Assembly: GCA_023415595.1 (NCBI GenBank)
Contig: JAEZJW010000014.1
Coordinates: 1-13,553, forward strand
Source of the DNA: Bacillota bacterium
GTDB lineage: Bacteria > Bacillota > Clostridia > Lachnospirales > Lachnospiraceae
Length of the DNA: 13,553 bases
Reading direction: 5' to 3'
In this document: in pieces, positions 13,417 through 13,553 of the stretch
How the letters are laid out: the number at the start of each line of letters is the position of its first letter
Numbering within the stretch: the stretch's first letter is position 1
Made by a program: the position numbers and the translations under genes
The notes under the pieces: model-generated
Seen by the model: the letters and a program-made list of their open reading frames with translations, nothing else
The model's database searches: none
Told to the model about the DNA's origin: nothing

Positions 13417-13553
13417 CTATTGAATAATAGTAGCAACCTTACCGGATCCTACAGTTCTTCCACCTTCACGGATAGCGAAGCCTAAGCCCTGCTCCATAGC
13501 GATAGGATGGATTAACTCGATGGACATCTCGATGTTATCACCAGGCATGCACA
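13417..13553 (-). CDS. tuf: Elongation factor Tu, C-terminal 44 residues (5' part outside window)
   Basis: Only the end of the gene is present, in frame to a TAG stop at 13417-13419. The visible residues include MPGDNIEMSIELIHPIAMEQ and then GFAIREGGRTVGSGKVATIIQ, the near-invariant end of domain III of EF-Tu, the GTPase that brings aminoacyl-tRNA to the ribosome. The Ile-Ile-Gln ending and GLGFAIREGG variant are within the normal range for Clostridia. The usual fusA/rpsL neighbours would lie further right, outside the window. A strong terminator follows the gene. Confidence 0.95.
   Translation of the reverse strand, partial: CMPGDNIEMSIELIHPIAMEQGLGFAIREGGRTVGSGKVATIIQ

Overview
The window reads as chromosomal backbone of a motile, low-GC, Gram-positive anaerobe of the class Clostridia, most likely a Lachnospiraceae (Clostridium cluster XIVa) relative. 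This rests on strong GGAGG-type ribosome binding sites, an MreB/Mbl gene followed by FlhO/FlhP-type flagellar rod genes, a RecD2-ComFC-YvyF gene series, a YjfB-type motility peptide, a CvfB-type S1 protein and the C-terminus of EF-Tu. No insertion sequence, prophage, CRISPR array, tRNA or rRNA was seen.

Layout, left to right. Bases 1-753 (minus) hold the 5' part of a secreted SH3b-repeat protein with a textbook sigma-A promoter and a WalR-like box. Bases 950-1867 (minus) are thioredoxin reductase trxB. A 57-residue YjfB-like motility gene lies at 2131-2304 (plus), ending in a hairpin shared with a convergent SAM methyltransferase (2326-2913, minus). Divergent from the methyltransferase is a plus-strand pair: acyl-ACP thioesterase (3087-3791) and CvfB-like S1 protein (3850-4689).

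From 4713 to the right end all genes are on the minus strand. Read in the direction of transcription they are: the end of tuf (13417-13553) and its terminator; a 727-base gene-free block with repeats and promoters; an MreB/Mbl actin (11700-12689); two flagellar rod/hook proteins (10730-11503 and 9883-10695); a short FlgJ-type rod-binding protein (9482-9811); a terminator; recD2 (7031-9247); a sugar-nucleotidyltransferase-like gene (5908-6822); comFC (5164-5886); and the flagellar-operon protein YvyF (4713-5132), which meets cvfB tail to tail.

Functionally, the minus-strand block ties the cell-shape cytoskeleton to assembly of the flagellar rod: actin filament, distal rod proteins and rod-binding protein are co-directional and closely spaced. 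It has a candidate sigma-A promoter and a candidate sigma-D (flagellar) promoter upstream. RecD2, ComFC and YvyF are housekeeping or competence/motility genes that often travel together in Firmicutes. The most unusual non-coding structures are a perfect 28-bp tandem hairpin array plus a structured leader between the actin gene and the first rod gene, and a GC-rich repeat family around the tuf terminator. Three start codons were moved or confirmed from ribosome binding sites: recD2, the nucleotidyltransferase and the thioesterase. I did not find a clear new multi-gene system; the best candidates for something undescribed are these RNA/DNA structures.
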